DNA of 64,000 nucleotides from Mytilus trossulus (GCF_036588685.1 NC_086375.1:42997270-43061269); one strand, 5' to 3'. Positions 21,601 through 32,300 are shown, counted from the first letter of the stretch. The notes: generated by a model from the sequence alone, not told the origin. Made by a program: numbers and translations.

Positions 21601-24600
21601 TGAAAAAAATCAAAACATGGCTGAAAAAAAACCCACCTACCTTGTCATCCTATTTTGAAGTAACACGCATCATGAGTAAGAAACGGTAGGTCTTTAGTGT
21701 CTGCGTGTCTGGTAACTTGAGAAATCTTTAGATAAACTTTGGTTAGAAGGATATCAAATTACAGAGTTAGCTCCCTTAATTGTTAATTTCTGGTGCATTG
21801 CTACCAAATTTTATCTCTAAAATATAATGGTATATTTTTGCATCATTATACATTTTGAACATAAATTAATGTCAACCTGAGTGGGTTTGTGTTTCTCATA
21901 TTTTCACCACTGCCTGATTCTTAGCTAGACTAGCACTTAATCGAATTACTTAAAAAAACATTCACTTTTGATAACACGCAGATGCTGGGTTTTATGTATA
22001 CATTGTGTCATCTTTTCGACGAAAACCTGATCAAAAAGCTCAGATTGTCAGTGCCAACATTGTTACTACTACGACAAAATGTTTGAGATTCTGGTACTAC
22101 ATGTATGGTATACATATCGAAACACTGAACGTGTATCTAAAAAGACGTACAGCACCAGGAACTCTTATTTGGACTCGTAAAGGTTCCCTTAGCGACAAAT
22201 GGTTCCAAGCACAGGTTGATATCCAGGAAAATTCTACATATAAGATCATGTTTGAAGCTGTCGTTGGTCATGGTGTGTGGGGATACATTGCTGTTGATGA
22301 TATAACTGTTCAGGAAGGATCGTGTGCAGGTTTGTTATTTGATAAATTTTAATTAGGATTGAGCGTTTGTTTAACATCCAATGGCAAATAGTTCATTACG
22401 AATAACAAAAAAGCATGTATATTCTGAGATATAGATCGACAAGAACAACGAACGGTGTATGAAATAACACTTAAAAACGAGAGTAACTGTGTTGGATAAA
22501 AGACAAATCTATATTTGTCCTCCGACATGCCCCCTTTAAAATCCTCCAAGAGTTATTGTAATAGTTTGATAACGTGAACATCTCCATACATGGTGCAACA
22601 AATTCAATGTCACATGTTTTTCAAACAAGACTAGTCTGTAAGTATGCATTCATATATTATGTACCTTAGTCAACCTCTAGAAGGAGGGCGTTTTTATATA
22701 GGATGAAAAAAACTAATATAAGGCGATAGAAATCACATCATTGTTCGGTAAGTTTGTGTAAGTTTAGAATGAGGAATTCTTAGTAAAAAGGACGGACAAT
22801 TAGATGTTTTAACCATCTTTACATCTACTATGTAATATTTATGCTATACTGTTTATTTCTCTTTCATTTTTGTTCTTGAAAAAAACCTCAGGGAGTCATT
22901 TGTCTCACACTCTAAATACAGGCTACACGTCTGTTCAAACAATATCTAAAAATATTTTTACAAAAGGGGTAAGTAGTTATCAAAGGTACCAGACTTATAA
23001 TTTAATATAGTGCAGCGGCTACAAGCATATTTCAGACGAATCGTACACATCCTGCTACAAGCATGAAATTTAGCATAGACCTTCCTCAACTATTATTCTT
23101 TTATTTCTGATAGGGAAGCATTTGAAAGAAATGTACCACTTCCGTTAAAATCCAAAATAGCGGACATTATACCTAAAAACCTGATATCGAAGGGTAGGAT
23201 GTGAAAATGTGTAATTATCATTCTACTATCATAATATTTGGTACAAACCTTTGTTGTGTACTTCTTTTGGATATAGATTATATGTCTTCAAAAATCATAC
23301 TTCCGGTATAATCCATCATAGCAGACATTGCCCTAACATAAGCTTATTTTTAGGGAGGGTGATTGAAATGTGTTTTAACGTATTGCTACTATCATTACAT
23401 TGTGCAGGAACCTTTCTTTGGCGGACATAGAAACATCTTTTTTTTTAATTTTATATTTAACTTTTTTTCAAAATGTAAAGAAAATGTGTTTTTTTTTGTT
23501 CTGGTCATTAGATTTTTTGCTTTAAGTTATCCTCAAAACCACTTATTATACTCTGTTGTAAATGCTTTAATACAAGTTAACACTTCCGTTAAAAAAAACA
23601 ATATGGCGTAGATTTTAAAGATGAGTCCTCAATCCATATCTTCGATGTAAAGTTTTGGATAGATTGGTTAAACTTGAAAAACAAAAAAAGAATCACTAAA
23701 GTACTAGAACCTCATTAGAATTACTAGTTTATTGCCTCAAATACATGTTTATTCACAACCGGAGAGCTGATTTTCCACTTTATAAAGACCGTGGTACTGT
23801 TTCTTACATCCTTAATGTACAAACTCCTGATAAGATGAAGAGGCATCACTAAGAGTTGTCCAAAAAGGTTCATGTTTCCATGAACAATCTTTGTCTTTTC
23901 GCCATTCATAAGCGTCTGAACTAGTTACCAAAGGAACCGGAAATATAAAATTATCAACATTCTTATGTCCGGAAGTAGGAGTTTTAAAGACATTATAATG
24001 TTCTATAAATTGTATCCATGAAATGCACCATGGAAATGTTTTTGCACTATATAATGATAGTAGCAAAACTTTAAAAACATTTCCATTTAGTACAATGTCT
24101 GCCATGTTGGATTTTACCGGAAGTACAGATTTTTGAAAACATCTTGTCTATTAAATATATCCAAAGTAGTACATAACATGTGTTTGTACCAAATATTTTG
24201 ATATTTGCATGATAATAACACCTTTTCACATACTAGCCCTCGATATTGGGCTAATTTAGGTATGATGTCCGCCATTTTAGACTTTGCTGGAAGTGAGACA
24301 TTTTTTTCAAATGCCTCCCTATCTGAAATAAAAGAGTAATTGTTGTGGAAGGTCTATACTAAACTTCATGCTTGTAGCAGGATATGCACGATTCGTCTGA
24401 AATATGCTAGTATATCTGTCACAGGGTAATATGGCCACTTGGTCTTTATAATTAGGCGTTGAATATAGTGACGAAATAATGATGTAGTAAAACCATTTAT
24501 TCACTAAAAGTACATAATTATAAAAAAACGTTAACTTGAAGTTTCCTTATAAATTGAACTACGAATTGGATATAAGTACATGCATGATAAGGCCTAAAAG

Positions 24601-26939
24601 AAAATGTGCTTACCTGAAAGTAGGGAATACAGTAAGATGTCCCTATGTAGCGTGCGTGCTAAAGTGTGTGAAACTCGCATTAGTGTGAGTTCACCGTACT
24701 TATAGTGCTAGAAAAAGTGGCGGGGTTGTAAGCATAATAACTTCGTGCAGAGTAGTATAGAATAAAGTCTGTCCGTCAATGAATGAATGAATGAACGTAG
24801 TAAATAAATAGTACAAACAACATATAGTGTAGTACTAGTATATAACTGTACTCTAGTAAATACCTACGGTGACATATATTTTTTAAGGGGCCAGCTTAAG
24901 GACATCTCCGGGTGCGGGAATTTCTCGCTACATTGAAGACCTGTTGGTGACCTTCTGATGTTGTTTTTATCTATGGTCGGGTTGTTGTCTCTTTGACACA
25001 TTCCCCATTTCCATGCTAAATTTTATTTTAGCCGCACGTGAAAGGATGTGCATATTTTTTCACAAAGCCGCCGTACTAATCCGACCGACACGCAATTCGT
25101 ATACATTTGTAAGACACTTCAGTGACGCTCAAATCAGAATAGTGAGAAAGCCAAACAAGTATAAAGTTTAAGAGCAAAAATTCTAAAATTTCAAAATATT
25201 GTGCCAAGTACAGCTGAGGTTATTCATACTTTGGATAGAAAATCCTTAGTATTTTGAATAATTCAAATTTATGCAAACGGTGTTATCCACGGTAGAAAAT
25301 GCTGCAATTGTACGAAGTATGATAGAATGAACTACACGTAACATTATTTCAAAAATAAATTAAACATGAGACACACAACATATTGCAATTGTCGTTGCAG
25401 TAGATAGATTGGGACAATTGTTGAAAAAAAGTCAGCAATACTTTGTGTAAGAAAGGTGCAACCATGGAGCATGTTATCATGTTTATGCTAAGACATATAT
25501 ACTTTCTCTCTTTTATTTTGTTTTAAGGAGAATGAAGAACGGTTTTTTGAGATATTTATTCTTCATGAAATTTCACTTGCCGTTCGGTATAATTTTGAAA
25601 TCTTTTATTTTTCCTGAATAGGACAAACTATTTTGTCCACGTTTTTTTGTGTCAATAAAAAAAATCACAATTTTTCGATAAAAAAAAACACTCCCCAAAA
25701 AAAAGTTATCAACGAACTTTTCTGTGTCGGAATATATTTTAGACTGTTCGCTATACTCAACAGGTGTACTCAAACACTAGAATTAAAACTTTGCTATCTA
25801 TGTTTTCAACAGCAACAAACAAAAAACAAACAAGTTTCAAATTGTTTTTCTTTAATGCAATTATTGTAAAAAGATCTTGTGAATCATTCAGTATGAATGT
25901 TGTTTTTTTCTCGGTGTCGATAATTATCCCCCCATGAACATGGGTGGGACTGGTATGCTCAAAAAATTAGTTTTATTTAACCCCTATTCCGAGACTGGTA
26001 CTATTATACAGAGTGAACTGACGTCACAGGGGTCGATCCAGCCATTTTCAAAAGGGGATTCCAACCCACGATAAAGAGGGGGTCCGATAATATGACACTA
26101 TTCAAAATATTGAAAAGAAAAGGATGTTCAACTCCAGGACAGACCGTGATCTCTTTTTGAAGTTGTTTATAAATATTACTCCAGTGTTTAACTTTGCCTT
26201 CAAGGATCTGACAAAAAATCAAGTAAATGAACTTCCATACGTTATCTTTTTGAAGATGTTTATAAATTCGATCCCGAAAGGCCAATTTAGCAGAATGAAG
26301 AGCGACGCGCTTTCAGTTTTTTTGCATGCAAAGCATTGACTCAAGATCTTCATTTCTAAACTTCAGGTGTCAATTAGATCTTGCCGAATGTCTATCGTTT
26401 TTGTCTCTCCACTGTCTGATCTCTGTTTTATCGCTGTCAGAAAAGTCTATTGCTTTTAGGACAGATTCAGTAGTGTTTGTACCTTACTAAAATTACAAAT
26501 CAGGTCGAATTCAGCAGGAGACGGCAGTTTCAAAAGGCTTCTTGAACAAAATCTCTTCGTTGTCAAAATTAATTAAACATTTTACCAAATATTTGAATTT
26601 ACAACCAAGAATCACCTGTTCTTGAACCTACCTATGAATAGCTTTAATCAGGAATGGTGATATCAATGACTCAGTCAAAATCCTGACGGCTTTACCAACT
26701 GACTTTCGCGACCTTTGCAAGTAACTAAATAATGCGAAAAAAATAATATTCACGACCATGAAATTTTTATCTTCTATGATATACCAACATCAAACAAGAA
26801 AAGAATTAAAAGCAAGTAGAATCACCGCGCAGTCTGCTAGTAATGGCTTAAAGCAAAATAAAAACCTAAACATATAATCATTGATTTACATATTTCATTT
26901 TCAGCTCCATCGCAAACTGTGCCAGTTATTGGAAAGTAA
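9304..26939 (+). CDS. Gene A: secreted single-MAM-domain protein, four exons
   Basis: Model: exons 9304-9367, 21073-21216, 21982-22329 and 26905-26939, all joined by phase-1 introns, giving 196 residues. Residues 1 to about 21 form a signal peptide. About 27-186 is one MAM domain: CNFEHGFCNW start, DWTRA, DHTTG, CLRFWYYMYG, and IAVDDI followed by GSC near the end. MAM domains mediate adhesion or protein-protein contact outside the cell. A tail of about ten residues ends PVIGK. Exon 1 is joined across 11.7 kb because its phase and signal-peptide content fit and nothing nearer offers a start. That join is the weakest part; the MAM exons themselves are firm. It shares its plan with gene B downstream. 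The cellular role is unknown. Confidence 0.75.
9368..11816 (+). other. Gene A intron 1, left part
   Basis: No exon recognised. There is an R2 fragment at about 10590-10640. An ATG followed by seven codons and GTGAGT near 9767-9795 was considered as a rival first exon, but it has phase 0 and no signal peptide. The rest is non-coding. Confidence 0.45.
11817..12182 (+). repeat. R1 interspersed repeat, near full length
   Basis: Starts AGTTATCAAAAGTACCAGG, has the core CCAGACGCGCGTTTCGTCTA, then AGTGACGCTCAGATC, then CTGATACCCTCGGGGACGAAACG-like sequence, and ends TAAATAGTTAT. At least nine other copies or fragments occur in the window in both orientations. Confidence 0.85.
12430..12645 (+). repeat. 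R3 interspersed repeat
   Basis: Contains GTTAGCGCTATAGAACCAGG, CCACCATTTTCTACATTTG, CCTGTACCAAGTCAGG and an end block GTGATTTTACTTTTT. The same ordered blocks recur at 30865, 40985 and 43715, and reversed at 52935. Confidence 0.85.
12862..13508 (-). pseudogene. Decayed unidentified ORF, interrupted by stops
   Basis: On the minus strand one frame reads protein-like sequence for about 215 codons and is broken by three stops. Blocks are EYLQKLLGRTLELPALQKW, YHRCYAVNAYCYNRRHH followed by a lysine-rich stretch, and FPFQELEDNELPAFTCYIQD followed by a charged, coiled-coil-like tail ending at a TAG at 12862-12864. Composition and frame continuity across the stops suggest a former gene or transposon ORF. 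I do not recognise the family; the Cys/His content might suggest a zinc-binding or transposon protein, but that is speculation. Confidence 0.5.
13509..14559 (+). other. Gene A intron 1, no feature seen
   Basis: Non-coding AT-rich sequence. No repeat with a second copy in the window was recognised. Confidence 0.35.
14560..15290 (-). repeat. R4 composite repeat, inverted partner of 29440-30110
   Basis: About 700 bp that matches 29440-30110 in reverse complement over most of its length. It includes the pairs of GCCATATTCCTGACTTGGTA, GGCATGCCAAACCTCGCACT and CACCAGTGACGCCCAGATAT. The right end (15006-15290) is an R1-like module, so the unit is a composite. It lies in gene A intron 1; its partner lies in gene B intron 1. 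Confidence 0.8.
15360..15475. repeat. Three diverged ~44 bp units carrying CRE-like sites
   Basis: TGACGTCA palindromes at 15372-15379 and 15460-15467 and a TACGTCAC at 15416-15423 recur at 43-45 bp spacing, each followed by CATnnGAA and preceded by A-rich sequence ending in GGCAC or AGCAC. TGACGTCA is the consensus CREB/ATF site, but no function is shown here. Confidence 0.5.
15601..15630. repeat. AT dinucleotide microsatellite
   Basis: Run of AT repeats directly before the tandem duplication that starts at 15631; a shorter run separates its two copies. Confidence 0.8.
15631..16126. repeat. 255 bp tandem duplication
   Basis: Two copies start CGAGTCTAAATTGAAAAC at 15630 and 15885 and differ at few positions. 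Both end GGCGATTGCCAAATAAAA. A partial third copy starts at 16462. Open frames seen across it are products of the repeat. Confidence 0.85.
16455..16735. repeat. Partial repeat fragments (third copy of the 255 bp unit, then an R4 fragment)
   Basis: 16462-16513 repeats the start of the unit at 15631. 16612-16722 repeats the R4 block at 14635-14735, including GGGATAGACAAGTACCGT. Confidence 0.65.
16805..16908. repeat. Long near-perfect hairpin, GC-rich core
   Basis: Outer arms TAGTTATACACC / GGTGTATAACTA (16805-16816 and 16897-16908), perfect inner arms of 20 bp (16828-16847 and 16865-16884, TGTCTGGATAAGAAACCCC type), and a loop that itself pairs (CGGCC/GGCCG around GGA). The GC content of the core stands out from its surroundings. 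It could be a fold-back transposon or a structured RNA. Confidence 0.85.
17200..17700. other. Gene A intron 1, degraded repeat sequence
   Basis: C/G-rich tracts (CCCCCCTCTT near 17383, GGGGAGGGGGG near 17658) and 'GATCCAGCTGGGG'-like sequence, reminiscent of degraded transposon ends. No coding region could be supported. Confidence 0.3.
17897..18010. repeat. Second long hairpin with 24 bp perfect arms
   Basis: The arms at 17897-17920 and 17987-18010 are perfect reverse complements (TCTATTGTTACGAATAACAA type). The centre holds a nested pair, GGGGTTTC / GAAACCCC, at about 17944-17961. The arms differ from those of the 16805 hairpin, but both centre on a GGGGTTTC/GAAACCCC-like pairing. Confidence 0.85.
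18108..19061 (-). pseudogene. Reverse-transcriptase relic (Penelope-like or related), frameshifted
   Basis: Read on the minus strand, blocks occur in RT order: DFSTLYTTIP (finger/palm start, about 18900-18945), DNIFVEFGG, GIPI-TN followed by APLLADLF, FRYIDDVLS (YIDD catalytic box at 18531-18542), and a C-terminal NFPFLSTNIPS...QLIRYSRAC stretch. The frame shifts between the FGG block and GIPI, and a TGA at 18658-18660 sits between the N and A of the TN-(C)APLL motif. The copy is therefore dead. The YIDD-type RT with this C-terminal block is common in marine invertebrates; placing it among Penelope-like elements is my best guess. Confidence 0.75.
19062..21072 (+). other. Gene A intron 1, right part
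   Basis: No exon recognised. It holds an inverted repeat with a TATA-like box (19407-19510) and an R2 fragment at about 20865-20965 ending in CACATCTTACTATATCC. The rest is non-coding. Confidence 0.4.
19407..19510 (+). promoter_or_regulatory. Inverted repeat followed by a TATA-like box
   Basis: GCTATCGGGG (19407-19416) and CCCCGATAGC (19485-19494) are perfect inverted copies. TATAAAA follows at 19504-19510 with C/T-rich sequence after it. It could be the promoter of a transposon fragment; no adjacent ORF supports it. Confidence 0.3.
21073..21216 (+). CDS. Gene A exon 2: MAM domain, first part
   Basis: Acceptor TTTGTTTCAG at 21072, donor GTGAGT at 21217, 144 bp, phase 1 to phase 1. It encodes CNFEHGFCNW, DWTRADGRY and DHTTGT, the conserved N-terminal part of MAM domains. 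Confidence 0.9.
21217..21981 (+). other. Gene A intron 2
   Basis: Short intron without recognised features. A small open frame at 21495-21689 has a hydrophobic start but lies inside the MAM-splitting intron and has no support. Confidence 0.6.
21982..22329 (+). CDS. Gene A exon 3: MAM domain, second part
   Basis: Acceptor ACACGCAG at 21981, donor GTTTGT at 22330, 348 bp, phase 1 to phase 1. It holds GFYVYI, CLRFWYYMYG, LIWTRKG, KWFQAQV, YKIMFEAV and YIAVDDI, with the final cysteine in GSC. Exons 2 and 3 together give one complete MAM domain. Confidence 0.92.
22330..23023 (+). other. Gene A intron 3, left part
   Basis: No exon. An R1 start fragment (AGTTATCAAAGGTACCAG) lies at about 22975-23005, directly before the fold-back element. 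Confidence 0.4.
23024..24409. mobile_element. Fold-back element with ~400 bp inverted arms
   Basis: The left arm (about 23024-23440) begins AGCATATTTCAGACGAATCG, and the right arm (about 24010-24409) ends in its reverse complement. Paired blocks include CCTGCTACAAGCATGAA, AGGGAGGCATTTGAAA-type, and ATCCAACATGGCAGACATTG-type sequences. The divergence is moderate. A 97-codon minus-strand open frame at 23812-24105 falls in the spacer and right arm and is not taken as a gene. Confidence 0.8.
24775..24800. repeat. GAAT microsatellite
   Basis: Short run of GAAT/TGAA repeats. Confidence 0.7.
24885..25028 (+). repeat. R6 interspersed repeat
   Basis: Contains CTCCGGGTGCGGGAATTTC, CATTGAAGACCTGTTGGTG and TGTCTCTTTGACACATTCC, an arrangement I recognise from mussel sequence. 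A diverged fragment lies at about 47515-47590. Confidence 0.65.
25066..25275 (+). repeat. R1 fragment, degraded
   Basis: Carries AGACACTTCAGTGACGCTCA, GTGCCAAGTACAGCTGAGGT and ATCCTTAGTATTTTGAATAA in R1 order. Confidence 0.7.
25276..26904 (+). other. Gene A intron 3, right part
   Basis: No exon recognised. A 'GGGTCGATCCAGCCATTTT' transposon-like segment lies at 26031-26049. Open frames at 25573-25869 and 26004-26339 have no domain content. Confidence 0.4.
26905..26939 (+). CDS. Gene A exon 4: terminal micro-exon
   Basis: Acceptor TTTTCAG at 26904. With phase-1 entry the exon reads APSQTVPVIGK and stops at TAA (26937-26939). The same arrangement (PVVGK, stop) ends gene B at 38080-38114, which supports it as a real exon. 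GTAAGA overlaps the stop, so a splice continuing downstream is a less likely alternative. Confidence 0.65.
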
Positions 26940-27046
26940 GAAGAAAGCAATTTTACACAAACCACATGATAAACAGAGAGGTTGGATAAAAGATGAATAA
27001 GCATTTAAATTCGATAAAAGTTTCTAATTGCTATAAATGTGTTGTT

Positions 27047-27052
27047 AATAAA
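27047..27052 (+). terminator. Polyadenylation signal, gene A
   Basis: AATAAA 108 bp past the gene A stop, followed by GT-rich sequence (27057-27078) that fits a downstream element. Confidence 0.6.
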
Positions 27053-27056
27053 CAGG

Positions 27057-27078
27057 GTGTGTGTGTGCGTGTGTGTGT
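27057..27078. repeat. GT microsatellite
   Basis: Run of GT repeats with one GC interruption. Confidence 0.8.
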
Positions 27079-27194
27079 AAAATTGCCTGTTTGCATGAAA
27101 TTCTTAAAATCGAAATGTTTCCTGGCTCGAGCATTTGTGTTGCAACAACACATTACAAAAGTACACTAAGGTCGACATCGAAGACAGAATGAAA

Positions 27195-27395
27195 AAAATT
27201 AAGGATGCTTTTATCCCAGGCAGAAAACCTAGCCGTAATAGTCATAATTTTTTTGGAACTTTTGGTCCTCAATGCTTATCGACTTATTACTTGTTTTGGC
27301 TTTCGAACCTTTTTTCACTCGAGCGTCACTGGTTAGTCTTGTTTGGACGAAACGCACGTCTGGAGTATTAAATTTTAAACCTGGTTCCTTTTTTA
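27195..27395 (-). repeat. R1 fragment, reverse orientation
   Basis: Has GCGTCACTGGTTAGTC and GGACGAAACGCACGTCTGGA, then TTTAAACCTGGTTCC. Open frames here derive from the repeat. Confidence 0.75.
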
Positions 27396-29277
27396 AATAT
27401 TATTCGTGTGTTTCTCTGTCCTGTATGTTCTCCCGTTTATATGTTTTGTTGTCCTGTCTACTAACAAAAAACCCATAATCAATAATCACAGTTCGTCATT
27501 TGTTGCAGAACAAAAACAATATAGTAATATCAGTTATAAAAAAAACGATAACAAGGAAAGGAAACAATTCAGTAGAAAAATTAATCGTCTGATAACGACT
27601 TAGAGCAGTAAACGCAAAATATAATCTGACAGACGGCATCCAACGTTAAATACAGTTACTTAACATTATGATATCTGCACGGAAAAGGAACATATATACT
27701 GCAGTTATTCATGGGCGTTGAACAGGGACAAAACAATTATTTTTAAATCAGTTCATAGAATGGCTTTATACTTTTACAACAGGTTGGACCTTTCATTTTT
27801 AAAAAGAAACATCCCCTCTCAAAAAAGAAAAGTAGTAAAATTAGTATTGATTAAGTTGTGACTAGCAAGTTTTAGAAAAGAAGAGTTCATCATGCCAGTA
27901 AGACAGTCCTGTGGATTCAGCGACCCTGATAAAGGTTTAAAAGGAAAGCGCCTGAATGTATACAATTTATTTTAAGTGTTGTTTTGGTGGGTATTTTCAT
28001 ATTGTCAAAGAGGTTTGTGACAGCACAGGGACATAGAACGAAAGAGATGATTCTAGTTCCCTAAAGCTGAATGTTTGAAGGCTCAAAGATTGAACAGTTG
28101 AAGACGTATATGAATAGAGAGGATCTAAAGATAATAGCCAATTTACTTGTGATTAGCAATTCGAAGAAGTCAATAGTTCATGAAAACTTGCTTGCCCTTT
28201 GGAGCAAAAGCGCTCACCACCAATTCTCAAATATGAATTTTGTTTATAGTGATTTGTGCACTTGTTTTCGTTTTTGGATTTTATTTTTTCATTAAAAAAA
28301 AACATATTCAAACAATGCCGAATCTTTAAAACACTGAATTGACTATGACCGTCTATATAATTATAGCATTATTCACAGGCCTGTCTTACTGGATGGTGAA
28401 TGCGCTTTTCTTTTAATCCGCTAGTTACTTACACCTTTTAACAATAATAATCTAGAGCTCGTCGGTGAGGCTCGATTCCGAATAGACGAAAATCCATAAG
28501 CTAAAAACGAAGAGCTGAAAAATTGAAAACATAAAACATATGAGGAAACAAATTTCTTGAAAAGATAATAAAATCAAAAAGGGCTTAAATCATAACCAAA
28601 TCCAAATAAGGAATTATATATATTCCTTAATACAAAATGATTTTTAAACAGTTATAATATCAAATTTCATTTTATCAATATCCAAATTTTCATGCCAGTA
28701 CAGAAGTGCTGGCTACTGGGGTGCTGATACCCTCAAGGATTCGACTAGCTTTCATATATTCGTCTTTTGGCGTTTCTGATGAAAGTAAATCCAGGAATTC
28801 AAATCATTTTGGATGCAAGACATTTATAACGTATTGTTTTCATTTTTTAATAGAGTTTTAGGCAAAATACAAATACAGTTGTTTAAGGTTGAAGATATCA
28901 AAAGTAATATTTAGAGCACAGAAAGTAAGTATTCGATAGGGAATGCGGTGTGAGATACACTGACGGGGCTGTCGGTCCTATTATATGTACCTTATATTCA
29001 CAATTATAAACGTTATACTTAATGCGTAAGAAAATTTCAGTGATTTAGGAGAGAGTCTTTTGTCAATTTGATCATATTTTATGTTAATCAAGACAAATGC
29101 AGTATATTCAATTAAATTAAATATATGTTCTGAGTGCTTGCTGATATCTTTGCATTTGATTGATTTCTTTGAAAAGGCTTTTCAATATTAAGTCTTTCAT
29201 TAAATTAGTGATAGTATAGTCAAGATATCATAATATATATGGGTCACTGAGATAAAGGGGTTAGATAATATTACAAA
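27396..29277. other. Region between gene A and gene B
   Basis: No gene recognised. A strongly degraded R1 copy spans about 28440-28760 (GTGCTGGCTACTGGGGTGCT at 28707). The 74-codon open frame at 28071-28295 has no recognisable domain. Confidence 0.4.
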
Positions 29278-29344
29278 ATGTTGAACTTGTTAAGTAATAT
29301 TCTACTGTCTCTGTTAGTCTGTGATTTTAAGTTTATTGAATGTG
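29278..29344 (+). CDS. Gene B exon 1: signal peptide
   Basis: ATG and 21 further codons of a hydrophobic leader (NLLSNILLSLLVC core), one base, then a GTATGT donor at 29345. The phase-1 end fits the VWA exon. It resembles gene A exon 1 in length, phase and a cysteine as last full codon. Confidence 0.75.
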
Positions 29345-32300
29345 GTATGTATAAAACTCGCTGCTTTATTTTATATTTTGAGAAAACTTTGAAGATCAAT
29401 TAGTTGTGTAAGCCTGAGAGCACAGTTATTTCGTTCTGTATTAATTTTTGCTTTAATTGTTCTAAATAATAAGGATGTTCTTATCCCAAGCATAAAAACA
29501 TAGCCGTATTTGACACAACCTTTTTCAACTTTTGATCTCCAGTGCTGTACAACTTTATACTTTTTCACTTCCGATCTTTTATATCTGGGCGTCACTGGTG
29601 AGTCTTGTGTGGATGAGGCGTGTTTTTGGCGTATTGAATTTTAAACTTGTTGCTTTTTGTTATCTTTTAGTCATGTGTTTCTTTGTCTAATACGTTCTAC
29701 TATTTATTTGTATTGTAGTCCTGTAATATTATGTTGTCATTTCAATGTTATATTTAATATTGCCATTACAGTGCGAGGCTTGGCATGCCACAAAACCAGG
29801 TTCAACCCACCATTTTTTCCTTTAAAAATGTCCTGTACCAAGTCAGGAATATGGCCATTGTTATATTATTACTTGTCTATCCCAAATTCATGTATTTGGT
29901 TTTGATGTTATATTTGTTATTCTCGTCGTGGGATTTTGTCTGATGCTTAGTCCCTTTCTGTGTGTATTACATTTCAGTGTTGTGTCGTTGTTCTCCTCTT
30001 ATATTTAATGCGTTTTCCTCGGTTTTAGTTTGCTACCCAGATTTTGTTTTTTGTCCATGGATTTATGAGTTTTGAACAGCGGTATACTACTGTTGCCTTT
30101 ATTCAGATATAATAAATAAATTCAAATTATAAACAATCGCATCATTTGTATCTCAAAAGATTTTTACAGTGTAGTGTACTACTATAATTGGGACAAGTAA
30201 TAGCAAAATTATGGAAAAGAATACAAGCTCTAACTAAAATTATTGAAAAATCTATGTTAAGGAGGTCCAAAAATTCAGTTTTATAGCTTTATTCAAACTA
30301 CTTTTTGACCTTTTTTCAAACTGGACCAAATCACTATTAATATAAAGATTCAGATTTTTTTAAGTTTGATTTCATCTACTTAGTCCATGCTTAAAATATC
30401 AAGAAATAAGTTGGGAAAGCGTAGGAAACACATTTTGCAAGTTATACATTGATCAGATTAGGAACTATATGCCAAAGCCTATACAACATTTCTATGTTTA
30501 CATTTAAGAACTAAAGGCAAATTTGGAGAACCGTCCTCGTGACAGCAACCAAACTCGCTCGAGTATTAAAGAGTTGAGACAACCATACTACTACATCATT
30601 TTCCACAGATTAACTAATTGGATACAAAACATATATTTCATTAGGTGTATCATTGTTTATTACGATCACATGGCATTTGATGTACTAAAACCATCAATTC
30701 TGTCATTATGTGTATGGACACCATGTTTCTATCTATGAATATATTGACGGCAAATTTTTAAAATCTTGCAAAATAAAATGTAAAATACACAGAGAGAACA
30801 TTAACGTGCATTTAACAAATACACTATTTACATGTGTTATATGTGAACTTCAACTCGGTATATATAATGGAATTTGATGCAACTGTTATACAAGTGAGAT
30901 GTTAAGCGCTATAAAACCAGGTCCAATTCCCCATTTTCTTCATTTCAAAAAGCCTGTACCAAGTCAGAAATATGATAGTGTTTTCCATTAGTTTAATGTG
31001 TTTAATCATTTGATTTGGCCGTTTGATTAGGGATTTCAGTTTTGAATTTTCTTCGGAGTTCCGTTTTTTTATTAGTATTATTTACGCTTTAATTATTTTG
31101 ACCTCGTCTAAGTCTAAAGTTGGTAAATGTATGAACAAAGAACAAAAGTACGTGTTGAAAAAGCACATACAACATGATGTCTGAAGTATATTGACGTAAC
31201 AATAAACATGTTATATAACAATGCACACAGCTAACAATTGATCAACTCAGAAAGTATATGTGATTGACTCGGTGTGTTTTTTTTTATATGATATGGCAGA
31301 ATTTACTAAAAACTAAGATTGACCGATTAAAACCGACAAAAATCTAAAGGGAAATATTTTTTTTTAAATTAAGAGTGTTTTCCACAAGTAATATGATCAA
31401 CCATGAACGATAGTGATCAATGCTGATAAAATAAATTCATGATTTTTAATCATATCAATTCGTTTGAAAAAAAATCATGTTTTTTTATGTTTTAGCTTGT
31501 CATGACAAGGTAGACGTAGTTTATCTTGTCGATTCATCCGGTTCAGTAGGATCAACAAATTTCAATAAGGAAAAAGAATTCATCAACAATTCCCTTTCAC
31601 AATTCGTTATTGGATATAATGATGCCCTGGTGGGTGTTGTTACGTTTTCAACGCGTCCATATGAACAGTTTAAACTCAACGCATTTCTTGACAAACCTGC
31701 TTTGAAATATGCAATTACAAAAATTCCATATTTGGCTGGAAACACCCACACAGCTGAGGCCATTAATTTTGTCAATAATAATATGTTTATACCTTCCTCC
31801 GGAGACAGACCAGATGCACAAAACGTATTGGTGGTTCTTACAGATGGACACTCAGGTGATCCTTCCAAAACACTTCAAGAGGCTAATCGTCTAAAACAAA
31901 GGAACACTGTTATTATAGCTGTAGGAATAGGGTCTGGCGTTTCAAAATCAGAATTAAATGGCCTGGTGTCCGATCCTTCAAATGTATTTTTTGTAAATGA
32001 CTTTAATGCTTTGAAGCAAATTCATGATGTTGTCCACTCAGTAGCATGTAATCTTGGTAAGCATAACTTTATTTATTATTTTAGTCCAGATAAAGATACA
32101 GCTTGTATTTGAATCAATAGAATAATGATGATAATAGTAATAAAGATAACAATAATAAAACTATAAAACATGTATATACCGGTATATCATACATGTGCCC
32201 CAACAATATTTTATCTTTTAATTTTGACATTAGTTAATGGACTTTCCGTTACGAAATTTCCTTAAAGTTCGGTATTTTTGTTAATTACTTTATTTATATG

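Noticed and set aside
23812..24105. 97-codon minus-strand open frame
   Set aside because: Lies in the spacer and right arm of a fold-back element and has no recognisable domain.
31521..31868. 115-codon minus-strand open frame
   Set aside because: It is a shadow of the VWA exon on the other strand.
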